The translations under genes and the position numbers were made by a program. Below, piece after piece: positions 51,495 to 63,280 of a stretch of DNA of 64,000 bases. The notes under the pieces are model-generated. The model was not told where the DNA came from and ran no database searches. It saw only the letters and a program-made list of their open reading frames with translations. Origin of the DNA: Sphagnum compactum (Eukaryota; Bryophyta; Sphagnopsida; Sphagnales). The stretch covers positions 9,610,001 through 9,674,000 of the forward strand of contig OZ234497.1 of the NCBI GenBank assembly GCA_965153455.1, written 5' to 3'. The number at the start of each line of letters is the position of its first letter. The stretch's first letter is position 1.

Positions 51495-51529
51495 AAGTAG
51501 CTCTAAACTTCACCTACCTACCAACGTAA
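51495..51529 (+). repeat. 35-bp direct repeat, first copy (AC-element-like)
   Basis: Begins AAGTAGCTCTAA and ends ACCTACCTACCAACGTAA. The second copy is at 51806-51840, 311 bp downstream, with few mismatches. Each carries overlapping ACCTACC and ACCAAC words. Confidence 0.8.
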
Positions 51530-51805
51530 AGCACTGCCTCGATTTTTCCTTTGTATTTTTCAGCTGCCTTACTTGAATGAAAAAAACCCTGTTTTTCAAC
51601 AAGCGGGATCTTCTGCGGTGGAAGGTACGAGCCAGGCTGAACTGGGATCTTCTGACCAGCGGAAGGTACTAGCCAGCCAGTCTGTCACTATTTTCTGAAA
51701 AGTGAAAAAATCCCAGCTCTCCTCCGTTAAGTAGGAAAAGGACGTGTGAGTACAAGCCCTTCCGTGATTTTCGACCTGTTCCCTTGGGGCACTTCTTGTA
51801 TACGT

Positions 51806-51840
51806 AAGTAGCTCTAAGTTTTACCTACCTACCAACGTAA
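51806..51840 (+). repeat. 35-bp direct repeat, second copy (AC-element-like)
   Basis: Begins AAGTAGCTCTAAG and ends ACCTACCTACCAACGTAA. It lies about 170 bp upstream of the VAD1-like start codon and is followed at once by a partial GTAAGTAGCTGTAA echo. Confidence 0.8.
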
Positions 51841-51984
51841 GTAGCTGTAATTTTTAGTGTTACCTAGTGGCCCAAAAAGGGCAATAGGTGACTTATCTTT
51901 TTGGAAGCAAAACTCTAGGGTTTTCACTTTTTTCCATTTAGCTTTTCTTGTCCGGATTGTTCCGCCCAAACGTGAAAGAGCGTT

Positions 51985-52010
<26 letters not shown>
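51985..52010 (+). promoter_or_regulatory. (AG)13 tract directly before the start codon
   Basis: Thirteen AG dinucleotides end exactly where the ATG of the VAD1-like gene begins. Plant BBR/BPC factors bind GA repeats, and such tracts are frequent in 5' UTRs. The position suggests it is part of the leader. Confidence 0.7.
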
Positions 52011-52015
<5 letters not shown>

Positions 52016-55000
52016 TTGCAACAGCGAAGAAGGAAGTAGTTCGTCGCTGTTGCCGGGAGGAGTGGATCGGTCGTCGGCTGCGAACTTGTCACCAGAAGAC
52101 TCTTCTTCGTCTTCTTTATCATCTTTGGCAACTGCGACACGCACAGACATTCTTATAAGCCGTGTAATTTCATCTCCTATTATCCCCCTGGAAGCTGCTG
52201 CTCAGGCTCCTCCTCCTCCACTTCCTGTTGTTTCTCTTCCCCCTAAAACAAGTGATAACTTCCTTGTCTTCTCCAAACAGTCGTCCCTTCCTGCTTCCTG
52301 GCCGAAAATGGGCAACGATGCTGGAGTTTTGGAGGTTGCGAGACCTAATGTTTCTGATGATGAAGCCGCACCATTGCCTCAGCAGAAGCAGCGTTCGGAA
52401 GCCCAGGTGAGATCACCAGGCCCCCCAAAAAAACAAACAGAAAAAAAAAAATGAACAATCAAAGGCTCAGATTAGGGTTTTAACCTGGAAGGAAGGAAGG
52501 AAAGAAGGAAGGAAGGAAGGAAGAAGGATGCTTAGGTGTCGCCATTTTGTTCCGCTTTTGCCAAGTCTAATGATAATCTCGTAGTTCATGTCACGTATGT
52601 GTCAGTCAGTGTAGGGAGTGTGGTTTGTTTGTTTGTTTGTGAGAATTTTCAGGCCTGTGCTATGGCCAAGTTGGGTTAAGAGTATTGAACTAAGCGGATA
52701 CTGATTGCATGGAATTGCTTTGTGCTGATAACTACTTCCAAGGGGCAAATCCCTCCCCCCCCCCCTCCTTTCATTACATCATCAAGGTTCCATTTGCTTT
52801 GAGAGCTTTCCCCCCTTCTAACCTTATTTGTTGAATTCTTGAAATGGAGCACTGCTGCCAACAAGTCTAGGTCTGCTGGAGCAAATTTGGAAAACACTTT
52901 CTGAAGCCCATGTGGGATGATGTGTCTCTGCAGTCTCAAAGATCACAGAAGAGTGAGGAGTACAGGCAGCTTTTTCATCTACCCCCTGAGGAGGTATATT
53001 TCTCTTAACCTTGTACATTTTTGACCAGTGACCTGTGTTCAAATGGTCCCTAGAAAACTGGCTGCACCCTCAATTTCTGATCTACTCAAAGGATGTGGTG
53101 TTGGTTGGAATGAAGTGAGGAAGAGTAGAGGGGAGATGATTAGATCAACTTAATTATTGGTGTCATTTTTCTTGTTCTGCAGATGCTAATTGAGGACTTC
53201 AATTGTGCTTTGCAAAAGAACATACTGCTTCAGGTTTCTCTGCCTTCCTGGTTATTGCTATGTCAAGAATTAAACTACATGTAGCAATTGATGTGTTATG
53301 TGCTGCAAGTAGGCAGTCATCCGGACATGAACGGGCATGTAGAGTCAAAATGCTGTACTCTGTAAAAGTTGAGTAATTGTTGAGGGTAGCATTTGGGTGC
53401 AAGGTTTTGCTGTTTTGCCTGATGATTATCTCTTGTTGTCAATGACAGGGGCACATGTACCTTTTCAATCGATATGTGTGCTTTTACTCCAACATCTTCG
53501 GGTATGAAAAAAAGGTTTGTGGTGGAGTCTTAACCACTTGACTGTTCTATGTGTAGTGAATACTGGCAAGTGAGAACTGGTTCCTTTTTTCTTCTCATTC
53601 AATTGTATAGACCCTTCTGTTTGGAATATTAGACTTCTTACTTTGAGTCCTGCTAACTTCTAGCAGCTTGCTTGTTAATATTCTGTGTAATTTCTATCAA
53701 CAGCTGTCCATGTGATATCCTTCACTGGATGTGAGGTGAAGGTTAGCATAGTGACCAGAGAATTTTTGCTCAGTTTTTAGTTCTGCCTAATAGTGACCTA
53801 AAAGTGGGTGAACTCTTCTGAGTTTGGCAGCTTTTAAAAGAATTTCTCTCATGCTCTGCCAGGAATCCAGGAAGTTCCTGACAATATTCATTTATTAACC
53901 ATCAGTTGTTTGGAAGAGACAAAGTTTCGATTTCACTGACAATGATTGTTTTTTCAAACTGGTTGTTCATATATGTGAATTTGTCAGCACTCAAAGAGGA
54001 TGCATTATTGCTTGCCCTCACAGCTTGAATGAGGATATTATTTGACTTTTAAAGTTAGCTATGCCCATCGTGACTGAGTCTTCCTGTTGCTTATCTACAC
54101 CCACTGTTGGGAGCTGATGAACTCAGTGGGTAGTCATGGCAGCTCGTCACTGCCGTTCGTGATGAAGGTGATGGTCTGTCACTTTGTGAGCGACTCTCAT
54201 GGGGTTATGACTGCACTCATTGTCGTGTTACCTTCAATTGTTGTTGTGGAGATTTCTCTGCAACTTCATCAATCTCTTCCTGTTGCTTCTGGAAATGCAG
54301 CAGAAACTCAGGACAATTTCTTTTTAATAATTGTTTGCCGGAAATTTTGAGCCTACTATTAGACCCCCATATACATCTGCTGTTGGGAGCTTATGAAGTC
54401 AGTGGGGTAGTGGCAGCTAGTAACTGGCATTCATGATGAAGGTGGTGGTCTGATCCCTTTTGAGTGACACTCACAAGATTATGACCACACTCATTCTTGG
54501 TGTTTTCTTTTGGTTTGACTGTATGTGCACACATGGTTACTGTCAATCACTATTTCGGAGCCTTTTCTGCAACCTCATAGATGTATTGTCTTATTGCTTG
54601 GTTAAATCTTGAGACCTTGCTTGTTTTCCTTTGTGGCAACTGGCAATTAACTAACTGATATTTTGCAATTTTTGTGAGAGAAGTGAAAATTCTTGGCAAA
54701 TCTACTCCAAATTGCAGCAGCCTCCTCATTATTGATGAGAACTTGTTAATTGAAATAATTCAGACAGCCTTTTTAGATGAGAAGCTGCATAGCCTAGTGG
54801 GGTGCTGGGATCTCCATTCACTCCTTATTTATATTGCACATAAAAAAATGATCTGGGTGGAAGGAACCATGGTCTTGCTTGATTATATGAATGTTGATGT
54901 GTTACAGAAAGTAATACCCCTGAAGAATGTGACCTGCATACGGAAAGCAAAGACAGCTGGTGTGTTCCCAAATGCCATTGAGATTATTGCTTGGGGCAAA

Positions 55001-58000
55001 AAGGTATCAATGCATGCCTCATTGAGGGAGCTAGGGGGAAACTCAGAGAAAGAGAGAAACAAAACGCCTGGGACTACGCCAAAAGGTGTAAGTAAATCTC
55101 TGTAGTGCTGCTCAATGATGTGTGTTTCTCCATCAGAGGGAATGCCATAGGCAATGATATATTGGAGATGCAAAATAAGTGAGAGATTTGTGGAAGGGTT
55201 AGAGCAGAGCTTGCACATGGTTGTCTGCTAGTTCTATGTCCACAAGCTGGCAGGCCTCCTCCCAAGCACCCTGCCAAGTTGTTTGAATGTCACCAGCTCT
55301 CAATGCGCAGCTTCAGTATACTATGTTGGATAAGAGGTTGCTTGGGCCTTACACATGGTCACATGATGTGTATGCAACATGGAACATGTTGCACTGACTA
55401 TTTAACAATAGTGAAAGCATGATTTATAAGCATTTTTGCATCTCTCTTTTGAATCTGGGATCTTTGATGTGGAAGAATGGGATACTCAGTTGTAACAAGT
55501 ATATGTGGTTTTTTGGTTGCAGCATTTTTTTGCATCATTTCTTTCACGGGATGAAGCCTTCCGTCTGATTGTTGATGGCTGGATCCAACATAGCAGCTAT
55601 GCAAAGCTTTACTTGAACTCCCAAGGCTCTCTTGCTTCATTTGCTGTGGTAGGTGACACTCTTATGCTGAGTAAAGCACAAGGCTGTGAGGTTTCTGTAG
55701 CAGCAAGAGGCATTTTGCATTTATGTCACGAAATGGTGTGCTAAGCAATAAATTCTGTCTAATGTTTCGATTGTCAACAAGGGAGTTAGTTTGCCAGGCC
55801 TATGACAAGATTGGTGAGCACATTAGAGGTAGTTGAGTAAGCAATTTTCTGTTGGCTTTGTAAGAGCTGGTTGACTAAGAGTGTTGTGCTGCTTTTATGT
55901 TTGTCACAGAGTTCACACTATACTGGGGAGCATGAAGCGACATCTCTGAATGTATGGCGAAGTCCTCCATCTGCAGTTCAAGCTGGCTTAAGTAGCGAGA
56001 GCAGGTAAATTGTTTTAAAATGAAGAATATACAATGGAACACTAAATTTTCCAACTAAGAGGGACTGAGTGGCTCTTCACTCTAAAGTGCATCCCATGGG
56101 GCTCAGCTCCTTTTAGAGGTGGTCACTTTCTAACCACTGTAATGGGGATTTCCCAATGCTCTACCAGTGTTCCCCCTAGGTATCTGCATGCTTTTTGGTG
56201 ACTGGTTGATCCCTACTGTAGCAGGGTGGGCTATAGTAGCTCACATGACCTAGTGGTCAATTGAACCCACTCACTTGCAATGATTCCCAACCACCTGGGC
56301 TAATGGCTTGAGATGGATGAGCCAAAGCCTTAGCCTCTGTGTCTATGCAGTAAGTAGCAGGCCAATTGATCATGGCTCAAGGGATGCTTTATTTTGTTGA
56401 CTAACATGTAACTCTGAGATTTTCTCAATTGTTTTGGAGTCTGTAACCTCCCTGTATGTATCACAGGAGCATAGAAGCTCAATTATGCACCTCCAGTTAT
56501 CCTGAGTTCAGATCCTTCCAGGGCTATGGTGGAGGTTACTGCAGGCAATTGAATATGCTGATAAATGTAATTTGAAGTACCACTAGTTGCCTAACATGCA
56601 GTGATTGACTTTTGTGTATAGCAAGCAGTAAATGCACAACGTTTTTTAGACCAGTGACTGGAAATGATAGTTCAACTAAGGTGTCCTTCAGAACCTCCAT
56701 CTGTGAGTTGGCAAGGATTTATATGAGATGGACCAAACTCAGAAGACTCATTTGAAAATATATCCTTTTCTCTACGATGTAGCTATATAATAGAGACGAT
56801 TGCCAAGAAGCTCTGTGGTGAATTGAAGTCTAGTGCAAATGCTTGCTTATTGTCTGTATGTCGACAGATCTGTAGATGAAATGTCCCCCAATGTAGGGGT
56901 ACCTCCAGAAGAGAGGGATAGGATATCCAATCTTGGCAATGGGGAGGGGTTTTCGGAGAATGAAGCGACCACAAGTACTGCTAGCATTTCTGGTTACCAT
57001 CATTCTCCAAAGTGGGAACCTGAAGAGATTGATGCCCCTGCATGTATGTTCACCTCCATTTCATGTCTTCCTAACCTTCTCTCCAAGCATGGGAATCATC
57101 AGTACATGGACCAGTGCAAGTTTGATAGCTAAACATGTTTCATGCTATCCAATTGAATGTGTATGTATCTATGGTGGATTCTTCTTTAATGAGCCCTTTG
57201 TGCTCCTGCAAATGTGGGAATTGGGCCATAAATTTTCCTTTTGCATTTCATACCTTTTGCTCTGTCAAATGTCAAGCATATGTTGAGCAACAGGAAGCCT
57301 GATTACACATAAGCAATTTGATTGGTTAAGTATAGCTTTGTAGCTGACTAGGAACGATATTCACTTGCTAATTACCTTTGAAAAGCTTCTGTCATTGAAG
57401 TCTTTTCTTTAGTTGACACATTTGGTTGGGTGTTGAAAAATGCAGTAGGTGATGGCTACAAGACATTGGCAGAATCAGAATTTGCGGTATGCCCATTTTT
57501 TAGGAGATGCCTTTTTTGTTTTTCCCTCTGCTTTCCTCTATGTTCTGTTGCCATGTATGGTGTTACTTGCTAGCCAGTATTGTGGCTGAGTCTTCCCATT
57601 GCTTCCAGTCTTGCAACAGAACTCAATCTGCAGGTTAGTGGCCACACTGGCCTGTACCCACTGTAGGGAGCTGATGAAGTCAGTGGATAAGTTGTGATAG
57701 ATAAGTTGTGATCATACATGTTACTGTTGATGGTCCCTGAACAAGTGAGAGACTGTCACTGTTGTTCATACTACTAGTTCTTTATTGTTATGTGTTCACA
57801 TTCCCCCTTTGGTGTTTTCGTTCTTCCTGGTTCTTCTGTCCTTATTGGAAATTCTTTCTTTGACTTCAAGAAAAAGTTTAAACCTTGTTCTGGCTTTCCT
57901 AATAGTGAGTATGGAGATACCTCAATTTTCATGAGAGTTATTATAAAAGTTCATGTAATAAGGAGATGCCTTTTGCAATATCAATTTCTTGTAGTGAATG

Positions 58001-61000
58001 GGCAAGGCTTGTTTTCAGTATGAGGCAGGGAGTGCTTGTGCAGTCCAATTGTAGTCCCTCCATCAGTTTGTTTTATCAGCAGTTGATTTAGCCGTATATT
58101 GGTTAGCAAGTATAACTTATAATCGTAGTGTTACTTTCTTTTTATTCCATTCTATATGCAGTTAACCTGTTCTGTTTTTGCAAGGTTGATGTGGAGGAGT
58201 TTTATCAACTTTTCTTCTCTGATGAGGCAGTTGGTTTTGTAAAGAATTTTCACACCAAGTGTGGTGACCAAGGTAATCCAATTTTTTGTGTAAGTATACA
58301 GTGTAACTATTGGAGTCACTGTTGACTGGATTGGATGAAAGATTTTTGAGTAAATTGGAGTACTTGCCCTCCATGAGGTTTGTGTTTAGGACCCTGAGGT
58401 GAAATATTAATGCACAAGTAGCTTAAGATATTCCAGTTCAGTTGATGCTTTTCTTTTCATGGTGGTTCTCCAGTATTGAATTTGAAACCAGGTTAGGCAG
58501 TTGTCAGTATGGTGATGGGACATCTACGGGGAGCCTCTTCATCTATGACAACAGTTCAATTCAGTTGAAAGTCTAACTTCATCATTTAATCCATGTATTC
58601 ATTAATAAGTTCATCATGAGTTTTCACTATTCCAATTGAAACTGAACTTTTTGAGTTCAGGAAATTTCTAGTTTTTGACAGGGAATTTGCAGATGTCCAT
58701 CTGAAGTGGAATGGACACCATTATGGTACAATAAAGGACTTAATCAACTTCCCTCAACTGAAACTGACAGTAATATGGTGCATCCATGCAGACTTTCGGT
58801 GTACACAATGGGCTAAGCATCGTCACTTTGGACATGCCCGGGACATTTCATTCCGACATCCCATCAGATTCTATTTTGGTCTGTCCTCCCAACACCATTG
58901 ACATCTGTTTTGAAGGATTGCTCAAACACTTCATTGTATCATAGTTGTTCCTAGGAATGTTTTTTTGTTCTATTTGCCCTGCTGTTAGTTGTCCAGATGC
59001 AGCTCAGATACTGGAAGATCTGAGATTCCTGAAAATGAATAATGACTATGTCAATTAGGTGGACTAATGGGGCATTGCTTTCTGGATTGTTATTAGTAGG
59101 CCCAAAATCAACTTACTGTCATGAGTCACAACGGTTTCGTGTTTATCGCAACAAGTAAGTCTCAACCTTCTTCTTCCTTCTCTTATTTCTCTCTCAATTC
59201 AGATGTCAGCATGTGGTCTGTGGCTTATTTGGTCATTTTTTAGTGTTCTTTTGTGAGTTGACAGTAAGAATTTTGTCAGAACACAAAGGATGGCAAATAG
59301 GTGGTAGTATATAGGGTCAGAGTTATTACCACAATGGAAGTCAACACTGATGATTTCACAATGTCTGTTTCACATGTATATTTTGGGGCAGTCACTTGGT
59401 TTTGGAGACATCACAGCAGATGACTGATATACCTTATGGTGACTACTTCCGTGTGGAGGTATGAGGAATAATGAGGCAGACATGATAATCATGCGTTATT
59501 TTGACCAGTTTGTTCTTCAGCAACAGTGTTCCTTTTTGCCCTTTTGCCAAGGTGGCAAGATGTCCCATCTTATATTTCACTAAATGAAAGTTACACGGCC
59601 CTACATATTTCACATTAGATCTGATGTATAATTCAAGTGAAATGGCACATGAGATGTTTTGCGCATTCTTGCTGACTGCAGGTAAGATGGGATGTGGAGA
59701 GGTTATTTGGCAGAGGCCGGTGCCATTGTTTTGTACGAGTCTCTCTTGATGTTTCATTTCTGAAAAAGACAATTTGGAGAAGTGAGTTTTCTGATAAAAT
59801 CCACTTTGAAACTATTAGTCAGTGCGGCCAAGCTGGCTGCTTAAGCTGTGCAATGTTTACTGTGAAAATGTGTAGATTTTTCTAGATTTCTGCAAGCATG
59901 CTAGCCTGGGTTTTTATGAACCAAGCAATCTTTTTGCAGGCAAGATTGAGCAAGGCACATTTGATGAAAGCAAGGAGGCCTATAATACCTGGATTTGTTT
60001 GGTAAGATCTGACCATGTTCTTTTAAGTTCAGTTTGTAGAGATTCTTCTCTTCTTTGTCAACATTTCTGTGCAGAAATACAAACAGTTTGAGTACTACTG
60101 AGAAATTTACTCTATTTGAGGAGATTTGTCCATTTGTACCTGCTAAGGCTACTCAACAACAGATCTGAGGTTGTTTTATTAGAGACCTTTTGTTTCACAA
60201 CTGTTTCCTACCAAGGGGCCAGACCTGATAGGTGAGTTGAAGTACAGTGGTACTACACTCTTGTCAGCCTGGTTTTCTCCAAACCAGAGAAGCTGTAATG
60301 CACCTTGTGGAATTGCTGAAATGTTGGAATGCTCAGGCCCAGGAGGTCCTGGAGGAGATGAAAGCTATGGCAGGCAACCACCGGGAAGAAGGTGATCTCA
60401 CACCATCTTGAAAATTAACAGAACTAAGCAAGTTCTAATATCTATACTATGTATCTAGAGTGCCAGCCAAAATCATGACTGAGTCTTCCCATTGCTTCCA
60501 GAAAGATGACAGACTCAGGACACATATTTTGTATAATAGTTTTCCTTTGATTTTTGGCTGATTATTATGTTCTTGTCTACATCCACCATTGGGAGCTGAT
60601 AAAGTCAGTGGGTACTCATACCAGCTCAAGGATGGGTTTTTTAAGGAGTTTTTCAATTTGATTGTCGAAATTTTGAAGATCTTGGCAGAGCCATGGGTCA
60701 AGTCCCCTCCTTTTAATAACTGTATGTAAATGGGGAAAATTGCTTTTGCAGGTGACCAGGGGTCACTAGTGGAACATGAGGAAGAAAACCAGCAACTGCG
60801 AGATTTGCATGCAGAGATTCCTGGAACTTTGTGCAACAATTTTCAGCATGCCCAGGATAATGGTGAAGAAATCAACATGCACAGTAGGGCTTCAGGAATT
60901 ATGCTACATGGACTGCCTTATGCACAAACCTGTCTTCAAGGCGAACCCAAGTGGGAAGGCAAAAAGTTCCCTGTATTGGAGAATATATTGCTGGCATCAC

Positions 61001-61607
61001 AATGGTTATGGGAGAAGGGGCTCTCTTTTGACTTGAGAGAAAGGGGGAAGCAGCTGAAGCTGGTCTTGTTCATGCTTGTCGCAGTCATTATTGTTCTCTT
61101 GCAGGTACTCCTTCAGGATTGTACAATCTCTATCAATCTCATACAAGAATACTGGTCAATAATGGTAGGCAGTCATGCATCTGGAATTTGCTAGTAATAT
61201 TTAATCACAGATGTGCTTGCTAGAAATGCTTCTGCAATGTTTGTAGCATGATCCCCTATGTTGAAATGTCCCTTGTCACTTTCAAGGGACTTACAACACC
61301 TTCTCCACAGGTTGGAATCATTATTACTCTTGTATGGGCTCCAAAAGTGCAACTCGTTCCAGTTGGATTCCCTGACACATTGGTCAGAAATTCAGGAACC
61401 TGCTTCCGAGGTTCAAAAGTTGATGAAACGCTAGCGTGGTTGGAGCAGCGTGCCCGTCATGTCAAGGAAGAGATAGCATTGGCAGAGATACAACTGCAGA
61501 CCTTGCACCAGGATTTATCATTCCTGCAAGTTCATTCTGCCCAGTTTCAGAAGTACCTTCTTGAATTAAGCTCGGATTCACAAAGTGCTCATTCTCAATG
61601 TCTATAA
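52011..61607 (+). CDS. VAD1: VAD1-like GRAM and VASt domain membrane protein
   Basis: Family members bind membrane lipids and, in Arabidopsis, VAD1 affects spread of defence cell death. Hand-spliced exons: 52011-52406, 52934-52993, 53183-53233, 53449-53514, 54908-55003, 55523-55648, 55910-56004, 56868-57043, 57446-57486, 58185-58272, 58792-58878, 59100-59154, 59392-59458, 59682-59781, 59940-60001, 60337-60391, 60752-61104, 61311-61607. All are GT-AG and in phase, giving 756 aa. Residues 1-132 are Ser/Pro-rich and probably disordered. GRAM spans about 138-250 (EEYRQLFHLPPEE, GHMYLFNRYVCFYSNIFG, KTAGVFPNAIEI, FFASFLSRDEAF). A linker precedes VASt at about 370-525 (VDVEEFYQLFFSDEA, SFRHPIRFYFG, DIPYGDYFRVE, KEAYNTWICL). 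A transmembrane helix lies at about 643-667, split between the last two exons. A coiled coil follows at about 695-745. It is longer than Arabidopsis VAD1 (about 600 aa), mainly through the N-terminus and linkers. No C2 domain is seen, which argues against the BAGP1-type relative. The single-exon 5' end and all domains are well supported; exons 7-9 of the linker rest on splice signals. Confidence 0.92.
52487..52527. repeat. (GGAA)n microsatellite in intron 1
   Basis: About nine GGAA-type units with two imperfections, located just inside intron 1 of the VAD1-like gene. Confidence 0.85.
54066..54260 (+). repeat. Intronic interspersed repeat, copy C
   Basis: This copy lies in the 1.4-kb intron 4 of the VAD1-like gene. 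It begins CGTGACTGAGTCTTCC (shortened 5' module), then the core CTACACCCACTGTTGGGAGC ... ACTCAGTGGGTAG. ACCCACTG and CAGTGGGT form an 8-bp stem. It ends with the distal TTATGACTGCACTCATTG part. Confidence 0.8.
54266..54590 (+). repeat. Intronic interspersed repeat, copy D
   Basis: Directly follows copy C in the same intron. The 5' module (CTTCCTGTTGCTTCTGG ... CAGAAACTCAGGACA) is followed after about 75 bp by the core (CTGTTGGGAGCTTATGAAGT, CAGTGGGG) and the distal part (TGAGTGACACTCACAAGATT, then ACACTCATTCTTGGTG). It appears to be one of the more complete copies, about 325 bp. Confidence 0.8.
57581..57770 (+). repeat. Intronic interspersed repeat, copy E
   Basis: In intron 9 of the VAD1-like gene. 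The 5' module reads GGCTGAGTCTTCCCATTGCT ... GCAACAGAACTCA. The core reads TACCCACTGTAGGGAGCTGA ... GTCAGTGGATA. The distal part is diverged. Confidence 0.75.
60470..60625 (+). repeat. Intronic interspersed repeat, copy F
   Basis: In intron 16 of the VAD1-like gene. The 5' module reads ATGACTGAGTCTTCCCATTG ... GACAGACTCAGGACACA. After about 70 bp the core reads ACATCCACCATTGGGAGCTG ... AAAGTCAGTGGGTA. The distal part is missing. Confidence 0.75.
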
Positions 61608-61823
61608 GAACTAGTCATCCTTGAGGATGAGATTTGAAAGTGGGCAAGTACGAAGTACTGCTTATTGTGGATAAAGAGAACATCTGTACATGGCTTTGTT
61701 CTTGTGTGTCATAAAAGCTTTGGAACCTGATTTGATTATGTGTTATATGGTTACTGAGCTGCCACAAGATTTCCTTGTTGTGATCCTCTGTTTTGTGTAG
61801 AGAATGCCACAATAACCCAAAGC

Positions 61824-61829
61824 AATAAA
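61824..61829 (+). terminator. Candidate poly(A) signal of the VAD1-like gene
   Basis: AATAAA, 217 nt after the stop codon and within AT-rich sequence, is the first canonical hexamer downstream of the gene. Confidence 0.55.
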
Positions 61830-62675
61830 ATGCTGCAATAACATGACATCAAGAATCTTTTGAGTGTTTGATTCTTTGATCTTTGCCTCTTTTTGAAAAT
61901 TCTGTGTTATGTTAAATTACAGCAGGGATTGCTGGCCTGTTTTTAAGCAGTCAGAGAATATTAGCTAGTTTGGGGGTTCAAATGTCAGTATGGATGAACT
62001 GTGATGGAGGTAACATGTACATATCATCTATTTGTGAATGAAGTGTAATGGGGTGGTGGGTATTTTGATGGGGAAGTTACAGTTGTGGGCTCCCTTGAAT
62101 GACAAAAGTGAGGTGAGTTTGAGGATGTGTTAGCTCTGCTTCTCTCAACTGTTGGAGCATCAGTAAGCAAGATATTTGAGCATTTGGTGCTTTTTGTAAC
62201 ATGAGTATCTCTTGGAATAGATGTGTAGCCATGCTGCAGTGCCACGGTACTTGATATTCACTGCTGTGGTTTCAAAATTGTTCTTCCACTTTTGAAATTA
62301 AAGTAAACAGATAGTAAAAGAAATCAACTGTCTGTTTACTGATTCATAGTCACTGAGATTTTGCATTGCCAGCCAAAAGTTAGGATGGTACTAGCCTACT
62401 CTCCTCTGCTGGAAATCCATTTCTCCAATGCTGCCAGAGGAACAAACAGCAGCTGCACAGGAGCCAATCACACTAAATCAAACTTTCCTGCTAATCAAAG
62501 CAATTTCAATGGCATCACACTTCCCACAGTGTGGATTTCTCTCAGCATCCTGAACACAAGTATAACTCAACCCTGGAAGTATGTACGTGGGTAACATATC
62601 AGAGTTATCCGTAAAGTCGTTGAAAGAGGGCACGAGAGCCCCCAGTTTGGCTGAAACAGGGGATGAAACTCGAAA

Positions 62676-62775
62676 CTGGGCACAAAAATATACATAAAGG
62701 GGTTGAACTGGGTGCCAAACTCTATTTTGGACCAAAACTCAGGGTCAAATGAGTTTGGTCCCCAGTTTGTGCCCA
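62676..62775. repeat. Inverted repeat with 11-bp arms and nested pairs
   Basis: CTGGGCACAAA (62676-62686) is the reverse complement of TTTGTGCCCAG (62765-62775). Inside, GGACCAAAACT and AGTTTGGTCC form a second near-complementary pair. The layout resembles a small fold-back element, but no target duplication is evident. Confidence 0.55.
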
Positions 62776-63280
62776 GAGGCTTCACTTGTGCGGGAGCTTT
62801 CACTCTTCTCATTCTCAGTAGTTAGAGCTTGCTTGTATGCATTTGAGCAAAACACTTGTTCTTTGAGCGTGAGTGCTTGCATTAGAGCACAAGGATAAGT
62901 ATAGCAACAGGTGAGGTGGTCGAGTGCCGAAAGCCCAGGTGCTTTGCATTTTGAAGGAGTGCCGCAAGGGTCACCTGGAGCTTGAGTGCATGCGAAGCAA
63001 AAGGGAGGGACACTTCTGGCAATTTTTGCGCAACCTAGAGCTTCACATTTCTAGATTTTTGCAAGTGAGGTTAGCAGCTTTGATCAAGTTTGTTTGAGAT
63101 CACGTTTCATGCCCAGGAAGAAGATGCTGAATTGTTTTATGAGTGTCGCACTCATGATTTGTCTCTTTAGGGAGCGTTTCTTCTGGCATTGTGGTTTGTT
63201 TCTATTTTTGCAGCAAGTTCTATGAATCAATGCAAGAACTTTTTCATTATAGGTTTCTCCAATCACTCAAGTAGAAACCA

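Larger units (their letters stand above)
50336..51984 (+). promoter_or_regulatory. Upstream region of the VAD1-like gene
   Basis: This stretch is rich in ACCTACC words and their complements. They occur as a GGTAGGTAGGTAGG run (51135-51159), TACCTACCT (about 51478-51486) and inside a 35-bp direct repeat (51495-51529 and 51806-51840). ACCTACC and ACCAAC resemble the AC elements bound by plant MYB factors. Two clean hairpins (51191-51212 and 51272-51298), an (ATAC)n run (51391-51412) and a local duplication around GGGATCTTCTG (about 51606 and 51646) are also present. A telo-box-like GGTTTAGGGTTTAC lies near 51332-51345. Functional use is inferred, not shown. Confidence 0.4.
61608..63280. other. 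3' flank of the VAD1-like gene and intergenic DNA
   Basis: The first about 220 bp are the likely 3' UTR, ending near the poly(A) signal listed separately. Beyond 61.9 kb no coding exon is supported. The 62590-62790 stretch is full of CAGTTTGG, TTTGGTCC and their complements and contains the inverted pair at 62676-62775. Confidence 0.5.

Noticed and set aside
54674-55105. 143-codon plus frame inside the VAD1-like gene
   Set aside because: Only 54908-55003 is a real exon; the rest is intron read-through on both sides.
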